64,000 nt of DNA from positions 248,001 through 312,000 of the forward strand of contig JANEZZ010002704.1 in assembly GCA_026122225.1 (NCBI GenBank). Reading direction: 5' to 3'. Position 1 is the first letter of the stretch, and every line of letters begins with the position of its first letter. The stretch is from Heloderma charlesbogerti (Eukaryota; Chordata; Lepidosauria; Squamata; Helodermatidae). Positions 63,828 through 64,000 of this stretch are shown here, piece after piece. The translations under genes were made by a program, and so were the position numbers. Below the pieces are notes generated by a model, which saw only the letters and a list, made by a program, of their open reading frames with translations, was not told where the DNA came from and did no database searches.

Positions 63828-63885
63828 TTAATTTTGTTTATTACATTTCTATACCACCCAATAGCCAAAGCTCTCTGGGTAGTTT
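63828..63885 (-). repeat. L2/CR1-clade LINE tail, antisense
   Basis: The text tttctataccacccaatagc and aaagctctctgggtagttta is the mirror of the tail at 62630-62670. Confidence 0.6.
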
Positions 63886-63937
63886 ACAAATATATTCCTG
63901 GCTGACTCAGCATTATGCTAAGAGGTACTGCAGAAAT

Positions 63938-64000
63938 CCCCTTCATGGATCACTGCCTTGTTGTGGCGAAGGGGCTTGCGTAACTCAGTGAAGCCATAAG
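63938..64000 (+). mobile_element. second RTE-BovB 5' end, cut by window edge
   Basis: The 63 bases are identical to the first 63 bases of the full BovB at 45474 (ccccttcatggatcactgcc onward). The copy has an intact 5' end and continues outside the window, so it may be another full-length element. Confidence 0.9.

Larger units (their letters stand above)
59565..63937 (-). other. RNF38: RNF38 upstream intron
   Basis: I found no further RNF38 coding exon here. Bases 59600-62100 show only A/T-rich unique sequence. Repeats occupy parts of 62115-63885. Confidence 0.5.

Overview
This is vertebrate nuclear DNA: large spliced genes, long introns and dense transposable elements. It is most likely from a squamate reptile. 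That inference rests on the repeats: a complete RTE-BovB LINE with an open reading frame, a tRNA-derived SINE of the Sauria SINE type whose 3' end matches the BovB tail, many foldback DNA-transposon fragments, and L2/CR1-clade LINE tails. No prokaryotic features are present.

Three host loci are readable. (1) Bases 1-6180, + strand: the last five coding exons of NANS (N-acetylneuraminate-9-phosphate synthase), cut by the left window edge and otherwise intact to the stop codon. (2) Bases 10979-34895, - strand: a TRIM14 locus in convergent orientation with NANS. Five homologous exons can be found (B-boxes, two coiled-coil exons, a linker exon, PRYSPRY). It carries an in-frame TGA, several single-base frame breaks, damaged splice donors and a 538-bp solo LTR inserted 16 codons before the ancestral stop. 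I read it as a unitary pseudogene that has kept its CpG-island promoter. (3) Bases 41636-59564, - strand: ten coding exons of RNF38 (RING-H2 E3 ubiquitin ligase) ending at the C-terminus. All exon phases agree and they give 460 codons plus stop. The N-terminal exon or exons lie beyond the right edge, and a probable 3' UTR of about 4.3 kb runs down to about 37350.

The remainder is mobile DNA. A 3226-bp RTE-BovB with a 1047-codon ORF and perfect 12-bp target-site duplications sits in an RNF38 intron. A second BovB 5' end starts at 63938 and runs off the window, and a 5'-truncated BovB tail lies at 33671. Three copies of an unusual hAT-like non-autonomous element (8-bp target duplications, TAGGGATG termini) carry arrays of perfect hairpins around GATAGGCTACGTAAA. 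Many shorter foldback elements are scattered throughout, two of them in the RNF38 3' UTR.

Functionally the loci are independent: NANS makes the sialic acid precursor, RNF38 is a ubiquitin ligase, and TRIM14 in other vertebrates is an antiviral signalling adaptor. The convergent NANS/TRIM14 arrangement is conserved synteny as I recall it from human 9q22. The most notable results are the layered inactivation of TRIM14 and the palindrome-array transposon family.
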